Origin: Thiohalomonas sp.
GTDB lineage: Bacteria; Pseudomonadota; Gammaproteobacteria; GRL18
Direction of reading: 5' to 3'
Length of the DNA: 7,854 bases
Assembly (NCBI GenBank): GCA_023864145.1
Contig: JAIVER010000053.1
Coordinates: 1-7,854, forward strand
Made by a program: the position numbers and the translations under genes. Positions 6,686 to 7,854 of the stretch are shown here, in pieces; within the stretch, counting starts at the first letter, position 1; each line of letters begins with the position of its first letter. The notes under the pieces were generated by a model. The model worked only from the letters and a program-made list of their open reading frames with translations, searched no databases and was not told where the DNA came from.

Positions 6686-7480
6686 TTATTTATTGGCAGT
6701 TTTTTGATTAGTTATTCTGAATCTTGGGTTGGATTCCGTAGGGCGATCTTTAGCCCATTCAGGCACTTCTTTGGTAATTCCAGGCCATGAATGACGTGCA
6801 TAGGGGTATGAGATTCGATACCATTGACGTCCGCCATGACAACCAAAGCAAACATCGGAATTTTCTTTACCAGCGGTTTCAATGGCTTCGGCGTTGAGAT
6901 AATTGACCTGATGTCGATTAGTGCGAATAGCGGCATGGCATAATAAACAATTGTTCTGAAAAATAGCGCCTGAAGTATTCCAGTCAGAGGGTAATCCCAT
7001 TACCTTATAATCTGGGAAATCACCATGACACATAAGACAGATTTCAGGATTGACTTGTTTGCGTAGGGTGTATTGTGTCTGTTCATGATTTGGAGGTATG
7101 ACTGCTTCTTCTCGAGGATCGTTACCCTGATGACAGGTATTGCATTTCATGTTCATCAGTTTTTTTGCAAGCTTTTCAGTGAGGTGACGCTGATGGAATG
7201 TTTTTTGCGGGCCTTCATAAGTGGATAGCGTTTGATACCAGGCCAATGAATCATTAGCAAAAACACCTGCTGGTGTTTTTGCTAATACTTCGTGATTAAG
7301 AACTTCCTGATGACAGCTCAAACATTGTTCATTGGTTGCAGTTGAAATGGCTGGCTGAAAATGGAGTGGATCCCAACGTGCTTGATCGTAATTGATTTCA
7401 CCTGATTGTTGAGCTGCCCAAAGACTCATAGCACTCATTGACAACAGGAGTAGTGTCAGGAATAGACAATATCTTTTCAT
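6686..7480 (-). CDS. Periplasmic pentaheme c-type cytochrome
   Basis: A 264-residue protein with a Sec signal peptide (MKRYCLFLTLLLLSMSAMS, cleavage probably near A22/A23). The mature part has five CXXCH heme sites: C53LSCH57, C113NTCH117, C148LMCH152, C178LLCH182 and C211FGCH215. Spare histidines are present (for example H40, H62, H96, H99, H132, H190 and H230) that could give bis-histidine hemes. Five hemes recall NrfB, but the protein is longer and the pattern does not convince me of that family. It takes the place held by the decaheme DmsE in Shewanella-type dms operons, though with half the hemes and no accompanying porin. The likely role is electron exchange between the DmsAB-like pair and a quinol dehydrogenase or another cytochrome. 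The ATG at 7480-7478 is preceded by a run of eight A and a GAGG about ten bases upstream. It appears to be the first gene of the operon. The DNA contains a perfect 15-bp hairpin at residues 65-76. Confidence 0.9.
   Translation of the reverse strand: MKRYCLFLTLLLLSMSAMSLWAAQQSGEINYDQARWDPLHFQPAISTATNEQCLSCHQEVLNHEVLAKTPAGVFANDSLAWYQTLSTYEGPQKTFHQRHLTEKLAKKLMNMKCNTCHQGNDPREEAVIPPNHEQTQYTLRKQVNPEICLMCHGDFPDYKVMGLPSDWNTSGAIFQNNCLLCHAAIRTNRHQVNYLNAEAIETAGKENSDVCFGCHGGRQWYRISYPYARHSWPGITKEVPEWAKDRPTESNPRFRITNQKTANK
7253..7286 (-). repeat. Perfect 15-bp inverted repeat with a 4-base loop inside the pentaheme cytochrome gene
   Basis: The arm ATTAGCAAAAACACC (7253-7267) is followed by the loop TGCT (7268-7271) and the exact complement of the arm (7272-7286). 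It encodes residues 65-76 (VLAKTPAGVFAN), about 195 bases into the first gene of the operon. A stem this long with no mismatch is unusual inside a reading frame. No T-run follows it, so simple termination is not indicated. An RNA processing or stability element, a pause site or a dimeric protein site are possible. Confidence 0.75.
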
Positions 7481-7506
7481 TTTTTTTTGACCTCAGGCTT
7501 CTGTTT

Positions 7507-7536
7507 CATCATTAATAGTGAATAAGATGAATGATG
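7507..7536. promoter_or_regulatory. Spaced inverted repeat in the presumed operon promoter region
   Basis: CATCATT (7507-7513) and its complement AATGATG (7530-7536) are separated by 16 bases, with centres 23 bases apart, roughly two helical turns. They lie 27-56 bases before the pentaheme start codon and just past the upstream terminator, the only stretch where the operon promoter can lie without entering the previous transcript. On the minus strand TATTAA (7517-7512) could be a -10 element, but no good -35 element is visible at 17 bases. This could be the site of an activator or repressor; it is short enough to be chance. Confidence 0.3.
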
Positions 7537-7550
7537 ACTTAATAATTAGG

Positions 7551-7578
7551 TAAAAAAATGGCGCATCCCTGCGCCATT
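7551..7578 (-). terminator. Rho-independent terminator of the Met/Gly repeat gene
   Basis: On the minus strand a 9-bp perfect stem AATGGCGCA with its complement TGCGCCATT (7578-7557) encloses a GGGA loop and is followed by a run of T. The GC-rich stem plus T-run is a textbook intrinsic terminator. It ends the transcript of the upstream repeat-protein gene about 100 bases past its stop and separates it from the molybdoenzyme operon. The 95-base stretch between stop and stem (7579-7673) holds no gene I can support. Confidence 0.88.
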
Positions 7579-7673
7579 GGAAGAGTTATTAATCCACCCA
7601 TTTATTTAGTTCGCCTCCCTCCTATTTCTTGAAGGGAAGCTATAACTATGGGCAGAGTAATTAATTAAACTTC

Positions 7674-7854
7674 CTATTTCCAGGCAGACATACCGCTCAT
7701 TCCAGACATACCGCCCATTCCAGACATACCGCTCATGCCGGTAGCAGGGTAGAAGAAGATTTGTCCTTGAGGAGTAATTCTGAAGTAGCCGTTCATGCCG
7801 GCCATACCGCTCATGCCGTTCATACCAGACATACCGCTCATGCCGTTCATACCA
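7674..7854 (-). CDS. C-terminal fragment of a methionine/glycine-rich triplet-repeat protein
   Basis: The frame is open from the window edge to the TAG at 7676-7674, giving the last 59 residues. Seven triplets of the GMS/GMN/GMA type lead to a 17-residue segment, GYFRITPQGQIFFYPAT, then six more triplets and the end AWK. Thirteen of 59 residues are methionine. No family can be named with certainty. Low-complexity Gly-rich proteins occur as envelope proteins of sulfur globules in sulfur bacteria, which would suit the context, but those are known for Gly/Tyr/Asn rather than Gly/Met. Met-rich stretches also bind copper. The 5' end, signal peptide and total repeat number lie outside the window. 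A strong terminator follows, so it is the last gene of its own transcript and not part of the operon. Confidence 0.75.
   Translation of the reverse strand, partial: GMNGMSGMSGMNGMSGMAGMNGYFRITPQGQIFFYPATGMSGMSGMGGMSGMSGMSAWK
7686..7854 (-). repeat. Tandem 9-bp coding repeats (Gly-Met-Xaa)
   Basis: Two blocks of 9-bp units of the form GGN-ATG-NNN run on the minus strand (7854-7791 and 7739-7686), separated by a unique segment of about 51 bases. Synonymous differences such as GGT/GGC/GGA and TCT/AGC show the units are not freshly copied, so the peptide pattern appears to be under selection. The array continues beyond the right edge. Confidence 0.8.

Noticed and set aside
7539..7601. A 20-residue frame on the minus strand downstream of the repeat gene, with an AGGAGG further upstream
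   Set aside because: The purine-rich site is about 16 bases from the ATG, too far, and the frame runs through the terminator hairpin.
7686..7854. CRISPR-like or minisatellite array
   Set aside because: The 9-bp units have no spacers and keep a reading frame with synonymous changes; they are coding repeats.

Overview
The window looks like chromosomal DNA of an autotrophic, probably sulfur-oxidising proteobacterium, most likely a gammaproteobacterium. Three things point there: a proteobacterial-type phosphoribulokinase (Calvin cycle), a periplasmic molybdenum respiratory enzyme with c-type cytochromes, and a methionine/glycine repeat protein of low complexity at the right edge. The DNA is moderately AT-rich. 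The organism assignment is inference; no marker gene settles it.

Layout. All genes read on the minus strand, so transcription runs from the right edge to the left. The right edge (7674-7854) is the C-terminal end of a protein made mostly of GMS/GMN triplets. It is followed by a strong rho-independent terminator (7551-7578). A new transcription unit then starts with seven tightly packed genes: a pentaheme cytochrome c (7480-6686), a Tat-exported DmsA-like molybdopterin oxidoreductase (6658-4088), a DmsB-like four-cluster ferredoxin subunit (4066-3401), a TorD/DmsD-like chaperone (3404-2631), a monoheme class I cytochrome c (2605-2216), a large multi-cluster iron-sulfur protein with a NapF-like C-terminal half (2188-1088) and phosphoribulokinase (1065-181). 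Gaps are 21-27 bp and one junction is a 4-bp ATGA overlap, so one polycistronic message is likely. Beyond it lie a degenerate tRNA-Met(CAT)-like sequence (157-81) and the possible start of another reading frame running off the left edge.

How the genes may work together. DmsA and DmsB would form a periplasmic catalytic pair, matured by the TorD-like chaperone and perhaps by the NapF-like protein. No DmsC/NrfD-type membrane anchor is present. Two c-type cytochromes take its place, which suggests exchange of electrons with the periplasmic cytochrome pool. The substrate and the direction of the reaction cannot be read from the sequence. The link to phosphoribulokinase suggests that the enzyme is co-expressed with CO2 fixation, as expected if it oxidises an inorganic or organic sulfur (or similar) electron donor. 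The most unusual points are the histidine in place of the third cysteine of the FS0 cluster motif, the anchor-less two-cytochrome arrangement with phosphoribulokinase, a perfect 15-bp hairpin inside the pentaheme gene, and the fused iron-sulfur protein with an internal twin-arginine-like motif.
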